Positions 32,910 to 43,469 of a stretch of DNA of 62,365 bases are shown in pieces (position 1 is the first letter of the stretch; each line of letters begins with the position of its first letter). Origin of the DNA: Ignavibacteriales bacterium. GTDB taxonomy: Bacteria; Bacteroidota; Ignavibacteria; Ignavibacteriales; SURF-24. A program made the translations under genes and the position numbers. The stretch lies in NCBI GenBank assembly GCA_026390815.1, contig JAPLFH010000005.1:1-62365 (forward strand), read 5' to 3'. The notes beneath the pieces were generated by a model. That model saw only the letters and a program-made list of their open reading frames with translations. It made no database searches and was not told the DNA's origin.

Positions 32910-34742
32910 TCACTCAACAGTAACGCTTTTTGCCAAGTTTCTTGGTTGATCCACATTCAATCCTTTCTTTACAGCAATATGATAGGCAAGCAACTGTAAC
33001 GGTATAACTGTTAAAATGGGCATTAACATTCTTATTGTATCAGGAATTTTAATTGTATAATCCACCATTCTATCAATCTTATCATCGCACTCGCTTGCAA
33101 CAGCAATTATTTTTCCGTGTCGTGCTTTCACTTCCTGAATATTGCTAAGGATTTTATCATAAACAGAATCTTTTGGTGCAATTACAACAACCGGCATATT
33201 TTCATCTATTAAGGCAATAGGACCGTGTTTCATTTCTGCTGCAGGATAACCTTCTGCATGTATATAAGAAATTTCTTTTAACTTAAGCGCCCCTTCCAGT
33301 GCTACAGGAAAATTATAACCACGACCGAGATACAGGAAATTTTTTGCGTTAACAAAGTCTTCTGCAATTTTTTCTATTTCATCATTTAGCTTAAGAATTT
33401 TTTCAATCTTAGCTGGGAGTAATTCAATTTCATTTGCAATACTTCTTCCATCAACCTGGCTTAAATGTTTTTTACGAGCAATTAACAAAGTAATTAATGC
33501 CAAAACTGTAAGCTGAGAAGTGAATGCTTTTGTAGATGCCACACCAATTTCTGGTCCAGCATGTATATAAACACCGGTATTGCTTTCTCTTGCAATAGAA
33601 CTTCCGACAACATTGCAGATACCAACCGTTAAAGCACCACGTAATTTTGTTTCTTTAAGTGAAGCTAAAGTATCTGCGGTTTCTCCACTTTGTGAAATGA
33701 AAATTACAGTATCATCAGGATTTATAATTGGATTCCGATACCTGAATTCTGAAGCATATTCAACTTCGGTGGGCATTCCTGCAAACTGCTCGAACATATA
33801 TTCCCCCACTAAACCAGCATGCCAGGAAGTACCACATGCAGAAATTATTATTCTTTTTGAAGAAGCAATTCTATCAGTAAAACCATCTAAACCGCCAAGT
33901 TTGGAAGTACCTTCTTCAAACAATAATCTTCCGCGCATAGAATTTCGGACTGATTCTGTTTGCTCCATAATTTCTTTCAGCATAAAATGGTTAAAACCAC
34001 CTTTGCTTATCTCATCAAGTTTAAGTGTTATTTCCTGAATCTCTTTCTGGATTTCTTTATCAGCAACATCTTTTGCTATAAATTTATCTTTGAATACTTC
34101 CACAATCTCCCCATCTTCCAGGTAAACTACATTACGGGTATGAGCAATTAATGCGCTTACATCAGAAGCAATAAAATTTTCATTATCGCCAACACCAATT
34201 ACTAACGGAGAACCTTTTTTTGCAACAACTATTTTGTCTGGTTCATTTTTGTAAATAACAGCAATTCCATAAGTTCCTTCAACTTCATTTAAAGCTGCCT
34301 GAACTGCTTTAAACAAATTAAATCCTTTAGTTAGGAAACTATCGATAAGTAGAGTAAGTACTTCTGTATCCGTATCACTATTAAAAATGTATCCGGATTC
34401 AATTAAAGTTAGTTTAAGTGCAGAATAGTTTTCAATTATGCCATTATGAATGAGCATTAAGGAGCCATCGGAATTTATATGAGGATGAGCATTAACTTCG
34501 TTTGGTACACCATGCGTTGCCCAACGTGTATGCCCGATTCCTAAATTAGCAGTAAGATTTAATTCCTCAAGTTTCTTTTCCAGGCAAGAAACTTTTCCAA
34601 CACTTTTAATAATTTTGCTATGATGGTTATGAATTAGACCAATTCCAGCCGAATCATAACCGCGGTATTCGAGCCGTTTTAAACCACCCAACAATATTGG
34701 AATGCAGTTTTTATCACCTATATAACCAACTATACCACACAT
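32910..34742 (-). CDS. glmS: glutamine-fructose-6-phosphate aminotransferase
   Basis: 610 residues. The N-terminal nucleophile is C2 (MCGIVGYIG). The glutaminase domain is intact (HTRWATHG, HNGIIENY), and two SIS domains follow (SACGTSWHAG; ISQSGETADT; LKEISYIHAEGY). The C-terminus LAKSVTVE is canonical. It makes glucosamine-6-phosphate for peptidoglycan and lipid A. AGGAGA precedes the ATG. The 260-bp upstream region was searched by eye for a glmS ribozyme and none was recognised. Confidence 0.97.
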   Translation of the reverse strand: MCGIVGYIGDKNCIPILLGGLKRLEYRGYDSAGIGLIHNHHSKIIKSVGKVSCLEKKLEELNLTANLGIGHTRWATHGVPNEVNAHPHINSDGSLMLIHNGIIENYSALKLTLIESGYIFNSDTDTEVLTLLIDSFLTKGFNLFKAVQAALNEVEGTYGIAVIYKNEPDKIVVAKKGSPLVIGVGDNENFIASDVSALIAHTRNVVYLEDGEIVEVFKDKFIAKDVADKEIQKEIQEITLKLDEISKGGFNHFMLKEIMEQTESVRNSMRGRLLFEEGTSKLGGLDGFTDRIASSKRIIISACGTSWHAGLVGEYMFEQFAGMPTEVEYASEFRYRNPIINPDDTVIFISQSGETADTLASLKETKLRGALTVGICNVVGSSIARESNTGVYIHAGPEIGVASTKAFTSQLTVLALITLLIARKKHLSQVDGRSIANEIELLPAKIEKILKLNDEIEKIAEDFVNAKNFLYLGRGYNFPVALEGALKLKEISYIHAEGYPAAEMKHGPIALIDENMPVVVIAPKDSVYDKILSNIQEVKARHGKIIAVASECDDKIDRMVDYTIKIPDTIRMLMPILTVIPLQLLAYHIAVKKGLNVDQPRNLAKSVTVE

Positions 34743-35001
34743 ATTTTATCTCCTATTTGTTGTCTAAATAATCTTAGGAGAGACGGATGACAGATTTCTA
34801 AGATTGAATATTTGAACTCACCCCGTTCCGCTTTAGTACAAGATAAAAAATTTCCTATTAAATAATATTAGGTAAATCACTTGCGGGAACTTGACAGTTC
34901 AACAAGAAAGTTAGAAAAGGTGATTTATAAGTCCGGGCAATGCCGCAACAATAGTGGATTCGTTTTTTGAAAATAGAATATGTTTACCTTTACGGTAATC
35001 A

Positions 35002-38000
35002 TTATTTCACTTTTGCTAGTTTTTGAATGATTGTTTTAGAAACATTTTTATTTCTGGATATAATCTTATAAAAATATACACCATTTGCAAGTATATTTTC
35101 ATCCTGATCCTTTCCATTCCAATAAATTTTATTAAAACCAAAACGAAGTTCAGATGATGGAACTGATATATCTCTGATTAATCTTCCGGCAACTGTAAAA
35201 ACTTTTATCCGGAAATCGTCCGGAAGCTCGCGCCCGGTTACATTAAAAGTAAAATAAGTATCATCTTTAAATGGATTAGGAAAATTGTAGACATCAAAAA
35301 TATCATTCTTACTGTTTACTAAGAATGAAATTGAGTATGCTGTTGTATCAAAAAAATTTCCTGATGCATCTTTAGCCAATACTTCAATAATATGCTTACC
35401 GTTGTTAAATCGAGGTTTCCAGATTATGGTTGCCTGGTTATTTGGATATTCGCTGAATGAAAAATTTAAAGAATCTTGTTTAAAAGATAACGGTTCATTA
35501 TTGTGGAAAATAAAAAACCTGGAAGTATCACTTAACGGTAACGGACTGTTATCCTTTAGTGTTATCATTATCTCTGGATTTGATGAAACAATATCTCCAT
35601 CAAGAATCTCCTGGTTATCAAATTTTATAGAAAAAACTGGTTTAATAGAATCCCGTACTATGTAGAAATCTTTTTCGGCAATATTATTGAATGTAAACAA
35701 CTCCTGCTTTGGTAACACAGCAGTTGCCTTAACCTGGTGCTTCAGAACGATATTAGTGGTTTGAATTACATGCGAGAATTCGCGAATGGAATCAACCGGA
35801 ACAGTAACCGTTTGTGAATAAAATGAAGAATCTGCAGCATCCAAATAAAAGTTTAATTTAAGATTTTCAGCAACAGAATAACCATAATTTTTAACTTTGA
35901 ATTTCATTGTTATTGGAAATCCCTGTAGACTAGAATCCGGGTTGAAAACCAAATTTTTATTAATTAAAGCTATCTCTGGAAAATTTGTATACTGAATATT
36001 CAGATTCTTCAGCTTCATCCGTTCTGTTGCACCAAGGGATGAATCAACCATATTAAAATGTACACGAAGTTTCGGATAGGTATTGCTATTTATAGAATCC
36101 AATTTTACATCACTTGCTAATTTTGCGGAAAGCGTATCCCATAATTTAGTCTTAGAGTTAAGTCCTTGAAGTATTGCATTAAAAATACCAGAAGTTCCAT
36201 TCGATTCGAGTGAATAAGTCAATTTTTTCCAATTGACTGCAGGACCAACTTCCTGCGATGTAATTGAGCCGTTGGCTTGTTTATAAGTGCCGGCAAATTT
36301 GGAAATCTTTGGAGCAAATCCATTTCTAAAAACTGAACCGTAAACTACATCATTAATCCAATCGTAGCACCAGGCATAGTAACCTTGAAAAGGTTTATAA
36401 CTAACCCATTCGTCTATGAATTCTCCATTGTTAATTTGAATTTTCCGCATCCATCCGCTAAGAAAATTTTCATAGGTATAAATATAATCTGGTGTAACAA
36501 AGAAACTGGAAAAGCCTACAAAACTTTCTCCAGAAGGTTTAAAGTCGCGTACCTTTTTCCAACCTGTAGATGGTTCCAGTACTCTTACAGTATACTTTAA
36601 GTTACCAAGACTATCCCGATAAGCCAGGTTATAAACATAATGTCCATCGGAAGCCAAATAGAAAGCTCCGTTATGTATTCTGGCATCAGTGGAATTTAAA
36701 AGACCATCTGGAATTTTGACTCTTGATGTATCGCCCGTTAACGGATCCATTTGAACTAAACTATAAGCGTCTCCATCAGGAATATAAATATATCCATCAC
36801 TATGGTAAAAAATCTGGTCCCAGATATTCACTAATTTATCAGAAACTTCGCCATAGAATTTTCCTTTTTCAGTATTGTTATATCCAGTTCCAATTTTATA
36901 TATTTTTGAAGCTCCACCATAATATGCCATTGATCCAAAGTAGATATAATTTCCATCTGTTGTAATTGAACTTATCCCTTTACTGCTGATAGGTAAAACA
37001 ATTTCTAAATCCTCAATAAACTTTTGATTTGAAGGTTTTGGTGGTAAAAGTGAAGTATTTAATGAAAGGCTTTTATCTCCATCAGAGAATACAACATTGT
37101 TTAGATCAAACAGTTTAAATTGGCTGCCAGAAATGGCATAACCGTTAACAGGTTCAGATGAAATTGAGAATGTTTGAACAGTTGTCCATTTACTGTATTG
37201 CTGGTTATCGAGCATCTTTGCCCGCCAAAAATAGTTACCATTTTGTAAGCTTGGGGAAGTCCAATCTACCATTCCATCTGTTGGAATTATTCCAGTAGAA
37301 GTTAATACTGGTTTTGTAAAAGCTAAAGTTGTATCAATCTCAATAAAATAAACCAATGGTTTGGAAATGTAATATCCGATATCAGCAAAGGAAAATTTTA
37401 TTGTATGTTCTGATGTGTTATATCCATTGAAAGGTTTGAGGATATTTGGTTCGCTCATATTAAAAACAACAAATGAATTTGATGCTGAGTTATCTGAAAA
37501 ATCAATTTCCTCAATTTTATTTTCTAAGTTAACATCAACTTTAAGATTTACTAAACCAGCCCTGGTAGGTATCCAGCTAAAAATAACAGAATCCTGCTCT
37601 CCAAAACTTCCAAGCTTTTTACTACCAATGTTAAATGTTGAATCCGGATATAATGCAAATAATTGAACGGTTACACTATCATTTGGAAAAATTCTGCCAA
37701 CATTATCTATCCTAACTTTTACCATAACGGTATCTTTTGTAATTGGATAAGTTGGATTGATAGAAATGGAAGATGCATTAATTATAAAATCCGGTTTGTC
37801 GGGCAATGCTAATTCAAGTGCAGGATCAGCGAGCAGCTCTGAAAGTGCAATTTGATCCTGAGAAAAAACTGATAAGTTCGTGTAGTTTGATTTTGCAAAA
37901 AGCAGCGCATCACCAATTATATATTTCTGCTTGTTAAAGATTTGATTAAATAGTTTGTTGTTCATTTCAACACCATAAAGCCAATAAGTAATGCCGGTGT

Positions 38001-40695
38001 TTCCAATAAATCCAATACTCCCCTTCCCAGGAACTTTATTAAATTGTTCTCCAAATACATTTTGATTGTCAAAGTGAGCCGTGTAGCAGGTTACACTAAA
38101 AATCATTGGCAATCTATTTTCATTTTGAAGCAAATAAATATCATCATTTAAAAAAACAAAATCCCATTGGTAGCCGCCTCCATGACCGTAAAAGTTTGCC
38201 ATTACACAACCTTTATTAAATACATCTCTTATTTCTGGTCTTTCACCAAAAAATTGATTATCACCTGGGGCTGGGTATCTGAAAACCTTTTGTCCATAAA
38301 ATCCATTTGTCTTAAGAAATTTATTTTCTAAATATTTGCTTTCAGTGTTAAAACCAAAATCATTTTCATCACTAACACTTTCTCCAGCACCTATTAGAAG
38401 TACTTTCTGTTTCCAGGCTTTTGAATTATCCGCGGGATAATTAAGTATTTTATCCACAAGAATATTTGCTTCACCAACAGTTTCGCAGGAAAGTCTTCCA
38501 ATTGCAAGATCAGGAATAACATCATCACCACTAACAGCGGCAAACATATTATCACTTACTGCCTGCCCGTATTTATATGAATGATATGGGATTGAAGGAA
38601 TATAATTTTTTCTACTGTCAGCAAGCAAACCCCGATAATCCCAGCTCATATCACCCATCAATGCAATATAAACCGGTGCTGGCTTAGTATAATTTTCATA
38701 TGCATATTTTATATAGTCGCGAACTGCATATGGATCGAGCATTCCAAAGGAAAACTCATTATAGATTTCTGCAATATCAACAATTTTTATTCTTGGAGAA
38801 GAAAAACCTTTTAAATGATTACTACGGAAACTGGCTAATCTTTCTGCTGCACTACGGAATTTGGAATGTATAATAATTATATAATCAGCACCAATTGATC
38901 TATCATGAAGATTTGAATTAATATTTGAGGTAATTGAATCAGGGCTCATGAAGAAATCGTTTGAATAACAGAAATATTCTGTTTGTTCTTTTACGCTGTC
39001 TGTAAAAAGAACTTCCTGGTATTTATCGTTTGTAATCTGTGGATTTTTAATTGCAAATCCTTTTTGAGGAATGAAAACATTCATGTTATTTCTTTTCCAA
39101 CCAAAAACATTGAAACGAATATTTCCATTTATTCCTGGAGAACTTATAAAATCAAAATAATTGCTATCAGCCCGATGTTCTCGCAAATATTCTAGTTCAA
39201 ACCAGTTAACACGTATTTCATCATACGCCGTAACAAATGGATCAGCAGATATATCACCCTTAGCCACTATCTGAAGATTATTGGTAGCAAAGAATCCAAC
39301 TTCATTCAGAGGAACAGTTTTTTCGAACTCCGCAATATTTTGTCCGTCCCAGCTTATATCACCCACTGGTTGCGAAGATAAAAGTATCTTTACTTTATGA
39401 TCAGGATAAATTGATGCATTGTCAGTCATACCGTGCATATTTACACGAAGGATAAATTTATCCATATTAAATGTGAATCTTTTAGGATGAGGAAAGGAAT
39501 AAACAAACACTTCATTTTCAACACCGTTTTGTCCGGAAGATCTACCCCAAAACCAATAATCGCGTTTATCATTTGGTGCTAAACCTAATCGCTCGTAAAT
39601 CGAATCTACTTCATAATGATTTGTGTGGTAAGATGATTGAATTGTTTGATCCCAAACTTTTGGATACCCATCAATATTTTTGTACCGGTATCCGGAAGTA
39701 TCCGCTTCATAAGAAAACCAATAAACATTTTCTCTGTTATAAATATTTAATTTGGAATTAGGTGAATGTTTGGGTTGAGAACCTACAAACTGGAAATAAC
39801 TATTGTGACCAAAATTACCGTCCTTATTACCAACAACTTCAATTGGAATTGGCTTACCATAATTGAACAATTCAATTTTTTCGCCCTGGATATTTATATC
39901 AGATGGTAAACCAGCAGCTAAAAGTTGTTCGTATGTTACCCTGTAAACTCCTTTTTCCTTTAAATATATTTTCAAATATTTTTTATTTGGATTATACCAG
40001 TTCTGACTATCGGAAATTTTAGATAAAGAATTTATGTTCTCTTTCCCTATCCAGTTTTTTGCAAAGGAAGGATTGAGAGTATTAGCTTTAATATATTCTT
40101 CAGTAAAATTATCTGCTATAGATTGTTGCTGGAAACTAAGACTTGATGTGGAATTGTAATTTATTTGCACCGTTAAATTTTTATGAAAAATCAATTCTTT
40201 AGTAACAGGATTAAACTGGAATGGATTGATTGCAATCTGCACAATCTTAGCGAATCTAAATTGGTAAGGTTTAGAAGGTTGAACCATATTGTTTGGGAAA
40301 AATTCATTTTTGTTATAAATATTTTTATTAAATACTATATTCTTAGATTTAACTCCATTTGAATCTTCCTCAATACAAGGAATAATAAATTTACTCCTGA
40401 AACTTTCTTGCAAATTATTTATAACATTAACACTTAATTTGGCATCGAATGGTATCCCCAGGTTAAAATTAAAATTCGGAAGTTCAGGTTCACCAGGCAT
40501 TCTTAGTGCAGGCAGTTTTCCCTCAATTTTCTGAAATACGATATTATTAATTAGTGTGTCTTTTAGTTTATAATCTCCATCAAAGCTAATGTAAACTTTA
40601 ATATACTCTGCATTGGATTCAAGAACTTTAATGCTTTGAGCCAGTAAGAGCTGCTGTAACAGAATGATTGAAATAAGAAGGAATAATCTTTTCAT
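35002..40695 (-). CDS. giant C25 (gingipain-type) cysteine peptidase with T9SS sorting domain
   Basis: 1897 residues. Signal peptide at 1-20 (MKRLFLLISIILLQQ...LAQS). The C25 domain spans roughly 600-960, with predicted catalytic H838 (FYGHGGGYQWDF) and C870 (SVTCYTAHFDN), 32 residues apart as in gingipains. CARDB-like adhesion domains follow (about 975-1075 and 1610-1690), with a beta-propeller-like middle (about 1240-1510). The C-terminal FPNPF...GVYFYKI segment is a type A T9SS sorting domain with FlgD-like fold. PorU sortases are C25 proteins but are shorter, near 1100-1300 residues. This is more likely a secreted surface protease or adhesin, but a PorU role is not excluded. Confidence 0.85.
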   Translation of the reverse strand: MKRLFLLISIILLQQLLLAQSIKVLESNAEYIKVYISFDGDYKLKDTLINNIVFQKIEGKLPALRMPGEPELPNFNFNLGIPFDAKLSVNVINNLQESFRSKFIIPCIEEDSNGVKSKNIVFNKNIYNKNEFFPNNMVQPSKPYQFRFAKIVQIAINPFQFNPVTKELIFHKNLTVQINYNSTSSLSFQQQSIADNFTEEYIKANTLNPSFAKNWIGKENINSLSKISDSQNWYNPNKKYLKIYLKEKGVYRVTYEQLLAAGLPSDINIQGEKIELFNYGKPIPIEVVGNKDGNFGHNSYFQFVGSQPKHSPNSKLNIYNRENVYWFSYEADTSGYRYKNIDGYPKVWDQTIQSSYHTNHYEVDSIYERLGLAPNDKRDYWFWGRSSGQNGVENEVFVYSFPHPKRFTFNMDKFILRVNMHGMTDNASIYPDHKVKILLSSQPVGDISWDGQNIAEFEKTVPLNEVGFFATNNLQIVAKGDISADPFVTAYDEIRVNWFELEYLREHRADSNYFDFISSPGINGNIRFNVFGWKRNNMNVFIPQKGFAIKNPQITNDKYQEVLFTDSVKEQTEYFCYSNDFFMSPDSITSNINSNLHDRSIGADYIIIIHSKFRSAAERLASFRSNHLKGFSSPRIKIVDIAEIYNEFSFGMLDPYAVRDYIKYAYENYTKPAPVYIALMGDMSWDYRGLLADSRKNYIPSIPYHSYKYGQAVSDNMFAAVSGDDVIPDLAIGRLSCETVGEANILVDKILNYPADNSKAWKQKVLLIGAGESVSDENDFGFNTESKYLENKFLKTNGFYGQKVFRYPAPGDNQFFGERPEIRDVFNKGCVMANFYGHGGGYQWDFVFLNDDIYLLQNENRLPMIFSVTCYTAHFDNQNVFGEQFNKVPGKGSIGFIGNTGITYWLYGVEMNNKLFNQIFNKQKYIIGDALLFAKSNYTNLSVFSQDQIALSELLADPALELALPDKPDFIINASSISINPTYPITKDTVMVKVRIDNVGRIFPNDSVTVQLFALYPDSTFNIGSKKLGSFGEQDSVIFSWIPTRAGLVNLKVDVNLENKIEEIDFSDNSASNSFVVFNMSEPNILKPFNGYNTSEHTIKFSFADIGYYISKPLVYFIEIDTTLAFTKPVLTSTGIIPTDGMVDWTSPSLQNGNYFWRAKMLDNQQYSKWTTVQTFSISSEPVNGYAISGSQFKLFDLNNVVFSDGDKSLSLNTSLLPPKPSNQKFIEDLEIVLPISSKGISSITTDGNYIYFGSMAYYGGASKIYKIGTGYNNTEKGKFYGEVSDKLVNIWDQIFYHSDGYIYIPDGDAYSLVQMDPLTGDTSRVKIPDGLLNSTDARIHNGAFYLASDGHYVYNLAYRDSLGNLKYTVRVLEPSTGWKKVRDFKPSGESFVGFSSFFVTPDYIYTYENFLSGWMRKIQINNGEFIDEWVSYKPFQGYYAWCYDWINDVVYGSVFRNGFAPKISKFAGTYKQANGSITSQEVGPAVNWKKLTYSLESNGTSGIFNAILQGLNSKTKLWDTLSAKLASDVKLDSINSNTYPKLRVHFNMVDSSLGATERMKLKNLNIQYTNFPEIALINKNLVFNPDSSLQGFPITMKFKVKNYGYSVAENLKLNFYLDAADSSFYSQTVTVPVDSIREFSHVIQTTNIVLKHQVKATAVLPKQELFTFNNIAEKDFYIVRDSIKPVFSIKFDNQEILDGDIVSSNPEIMITLKDNSPLPLSDTSRFFIFHNNEPLSFKQDSLNFSFSEYPNNQATIIWKPRFNNGKHIIEVLAKDASGNFFDTTAYSISFLVNSKNDIFDVYNFPNPFKDDTYFTFNVTGRELPDDFRIKVFTVAGRLIRDISVPSSELRFGFNKIYWNGKDQDENILANGVYFYKIISRNKNVSKTIIQKLAKVK

Positions 40696-40854
40696 AAGCT
40701 TCTGTAAAAAGTTTGTTTAACTTAAATAAGAAAGAAAATAATAACAATGATAAATTTAATCTGGTTTTACTGCAAATTGTGTGAAAAAGATTACATTCAC
40801 TAATCCCAGAGGGATTAAATAATGGTAATATTCTATCAATAGAGTATTAGCAAA

Positions 40855-41370
40855 GTCCCGTCAGGGACGAAATATTCTTATTCAGGTTCTCTTAAAATGT
40901 ATCGTTCATCAAATTCAATGTTATAGGCTTTAAGCCACGATTTATACTCTTCGGTAAAGGTTATTTTTTTATGGTGCTGTTCTTGATTCTTTATGTAATT
41001 GATTACTCTTGATAAATGTGAATGACTGTATGAGAATGCTCCATATCCTTCCTGCCACGCAAATTTCGAGCGTGTAAACTTACTTTCATTAATCCATTTT
41101 GATGAACTACCTTTTATATCCTGAAGCAAATCAGATAATGATTGATGAGGTCTATAACCGATTAGTATATGAACATGGTCTGCAACTCCATTAATTATAA
41201 CTAATTTGTGTTTTTGTGCTTGAATAATTCCAGTAATGTATTTGTACAATTCATCCTTCCATATACCATCAATAATTGCCCTTCGGTATTGCACAGCAAA
41301 AATTATTTGAATATGAATTTGTGTATACGTGTTGCTCATTGTTGTATGCAATATTTCGTCCCTATGGGAC
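40855..41370 (-). mobile_element. REP/RAYT unit framed by inverted hairpin repeats
   Basis: The Y1 transposase gene lies between GTCCCGTCAGGGACGAAATATT (40855-40876) and the inverted AATATTTCGTCCCTATGGGAC (41350-41370). Both consist of the arm AATATTTCG plus a GTCCC...GGGAC hairpin. Extra hairpins lie outside: AATCCCAGAGGGATT (40802-40816) and AGTCCCTAACGGGACT (41407-41422). This is the layout expected for REP sequences with their cognate transposase. Confidence 0.75.
40878..41339 (-). CDS. REP-associated tyrosine transposase (IS200-like, Y1_Tnp)
   Basis: 153 residues from the ATG at 41339; the upstream ATG at 41351 lies inside the terminal repeat and is less likely. The HUH metal-binding motif is DHVHILIGY and the catalytic tyrosine is in the helix VINYIKNQEQHHKK. 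Such enzymes cut and join single-stranded DNA at hairpins. The stop codon is 2 bases from the left repeat. The frame is intact. Confidence 0.92.
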   Translation of the reverse strand: MSNTYTQIHIQIIFAVQYRRAIIDGIWKDELYKYITGIIQAQKHKLVIINGVADHVHILIGYRPHQSLSDLLQDIKGSSSKWINESKFTRSKFAWQEGYGAFSYSHSHLSRVINYIKNQEQHHKKITFTEEYKSWLKAYNIEFDERYILREPE

Positions 41371-41531
41371 TACTTACTGTTGTTAAATTTATTGTCTACC
41401 TATTTTCAGTCCCTAACGGGACTATCATTCTTTACAAATTTATATGGCTTTCACACAATAAACTGTAGAATTTTTTATCTTAATGGATCTTGTAATGAAA
41501 TGTAGAATTTAGATGATAGGAATCTTCTCCT

Positions 41532-43469
41532 TTACTTAAAAACTCTTTTAACAGTTGCGGGTTTAGATGAATCACCAAGGAAAAATAATTTTTGATCTCC
41601 GGTAGATATAAAGGAAGGAACATATTTTTTAAAAAGGTCCAGCCAATCAGCTTTGCTGAAACCATTATCAACATGTGAAAATTCAGAGATCAGGTCACTC
41701 AAATTACAGACAGTACTTTTAGACATTCTTGCTTTAAAAATCTTTTCGTGCTTAGTTGAATCAACCCCCTCTTCAGCAGTTAAAATTTCTTCAAATAATT
41801 TTTCACCTTCACGTATACCGGTATAGATAATCTTTATATCTTTATCTGGTTCCAGATTATTTAATATTATCAATTCCCTTGCAAGGTCAACAATTTTAAC
41901 TGGCTCGCCCATATCAAGTACAAAAATATCTCCATTCTTTCCGGTGGCAGCAGCTTGAAGAACCAATGCAACTGATTCTGAAGTAGTCATAAAATATCTT
42001 TTCATATCAGGATGCGTAATTGTAAGCGGTCCACCTCTTTTTATCTGATCAAGGAAAATCGGGAGAACACTGCCACGGCTTCCGATAACGTTTCCAAACC
42101 TTACAGCAACAAAATGAGATTTGCTGTTAAACCCGGCGTTAGTTACAATAATCTCTGCAATTCTTTTTGTTACACCCATAATACTGGAAGGATTAACAGC
42201 TTTATCAGTAGAGATTAATACAAAATGCTGCGAACCAAATTCAACCGCCGCTTTAGCCAGGTTATAAGTACCAATAATATTTACTCTAACTGCTTCCTCA
42301 GGAAATTTTTCCATGACCGGAACGTGCTTATATGCAGCAGCATGAAAAACCACATCGGGTTTAAATTCACGGAAAATTTTATTTACTTTATCATTATTCG
42401 AAACATCACATAAAAACATTTTTACTGGTAAATCCGGAAAAGAAAATTTTAATTCTAATTCAAGTCCTGCTACATCACTTTCGTTAATATCCAAAATTCC
42501 AACACAGGAAGGATGATAGAAGTTAACCTGGCGGCTTATTTCTGAACCGATTGATCCAGCAGCACCGGTAATGAGAACTCGTTTACCTTTAATGTAGCCA
42601 CTTATTTCTTGCGTGTTTATTGATACGGCTTGTCTTCCTATTAAATCACTAACATCTAAATCTCTAACATCCTGTACGCTTACCTGTATTAAATTGGATG
42701 TATCATTAATTGTGGATACAACTTTAACATCATGAACGCCAGCTTCCCGTGCAAGCTTTAATATTTTTTTATGGAAAGCTCTATCAGCCGTTAGAACTGC
42801 AATTATAATTGATTCAATATTATATTGCCTGATAATTACCTGGAGTTCATCAGTTGTTCCAAGAACTCTTATCCCCTGCATATAAAGATTTTGTTTATTC
42901 AGATCATCATCTACAAAACCAATAGGATAAATTTTTCTATTTTGATTTCTGTTCCAATCTCTTAGCAGTTGTTCACCTGTACTACCAGCACCAACAATTA
43001 TTGCTTTCTTTAAATAAGAATTCCCGATATGTCTTCTGATTACTTCCAGGTACATTCGTTTGGATATTTTTAAGCCTGATGAAAATAAAAAACTCAACAC
43101 AAGATCAACAAGCAAAACTATTCTTGGAAATCCTTTAAATAGTTCTAAGGGAATTCCGTAAATAACTATAAATAGAATACCATTGCTGAATAAGCAGGCT
43201 TTGCCAATATTAGCTAAATCGTGTAGTGAAACAAAACGCCACGAAATATCGTACAAGCGGAAATAAAAAAACATCGAGGTTTTTACTATTAGAAAAATAA
43301 AAAGAAGCGGTAAAAAATTTGTGTTAAAAGCACCAATTGAACTGAATTCAAATCGAATCTGAACTGAAATTAAAAGAGAAGCTGTAAAAGCAGCTAAATC
43401 AAAAAAAATGAATGTTAATTTTCGCTGAAAGTTACTGTAATTTATAGAATCTTTAATCTCTTTATTCAT
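41532..43469 (-). CDS. membrane-bound NDP-sugar dehydratase/epimerase (CapD/WbpM-like)
   Basis: 645 residues. Four N-terminal membrane segments, a first Rossmann domain (AIIVGAGSTGEQLL) and a second SDR domain (RVLITGAAGSIGSEISRQ). The S-M-K catalytic region NPSSIMGVTKR is that of large C6 dehydratases. It converts UDP-GlcNAc-type sugars to 4-keto-6-deoxy intermediates for the DegT aminotransferase. It overlaps the sugar-phosphate transferase by 4 bases and is the last gene of the polysaccharide cluster. Confidence 0.9.
   Translation of the reverse strand: MNKEIKDSINYSNFQRKLTFIFFDLAAFTASLLISVQIRFEFSSIGAFNTNFLPLLFIFLIVKTSMFFYFRLYDISWRFVSLHDLANIGKACLFSNGILFIVIYGIPLELFKGFPRIVLLVDLVLSFLFSSGLKISKRMYLEVIRRHIGNSYLKKAIIVGAGSTGEQLLRDWNRNQNRKIYPIGFVDDDLNKQNLYMQGIRVLGTTDELQVIIRQYNIESIIIAVLTADRAFHKKILKLAREAGVHDVKVVSTINDTSNLIQVSVQDVRDLDVSDLIGRQAVSINTQEISGYIKGKRVLITGAAGSIGSEISRQVNFYHPSCVGILDINESDVAGLELELKFSFPDLPVKMFLCDVSNNDKVNKIFREFKPDVVFHAAAYKHVPVMEKFPEEAVRVNIIGTYNLAKAAVEFGSQHFVLISTDKAVNPSSIMGVTKRIAEIIVTNAGFNSKSHFVAVRFGNVIGSRGSVLPIFLDQIKRGGPLTITHPDMKRYFMTTSESVALVLQAAATGKNGDIFVLDMGEPVKIVDLARELIILNNLEPDKDIKIIYTGIREGEKLFEEILTAEEGVDSTKHEKIFKARMSKSTVCNLSDLISEFSHVDNGFSKADWLDLFKKYVPSFISTGDQKLFFLGDSSKPATVKRVFK

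Noticed and set aside
33580-34038. 152-residue plus-strand ORF opposite glmS
   Set aside because: Antisense shadow of a complete, motif-supported glmS.
34743-35001. Possible glmS ribozyme upstream of glmS
   Set aside because: No recognisable catalytic core or cleavage-site context was seen by eye. The group is not known to use it.
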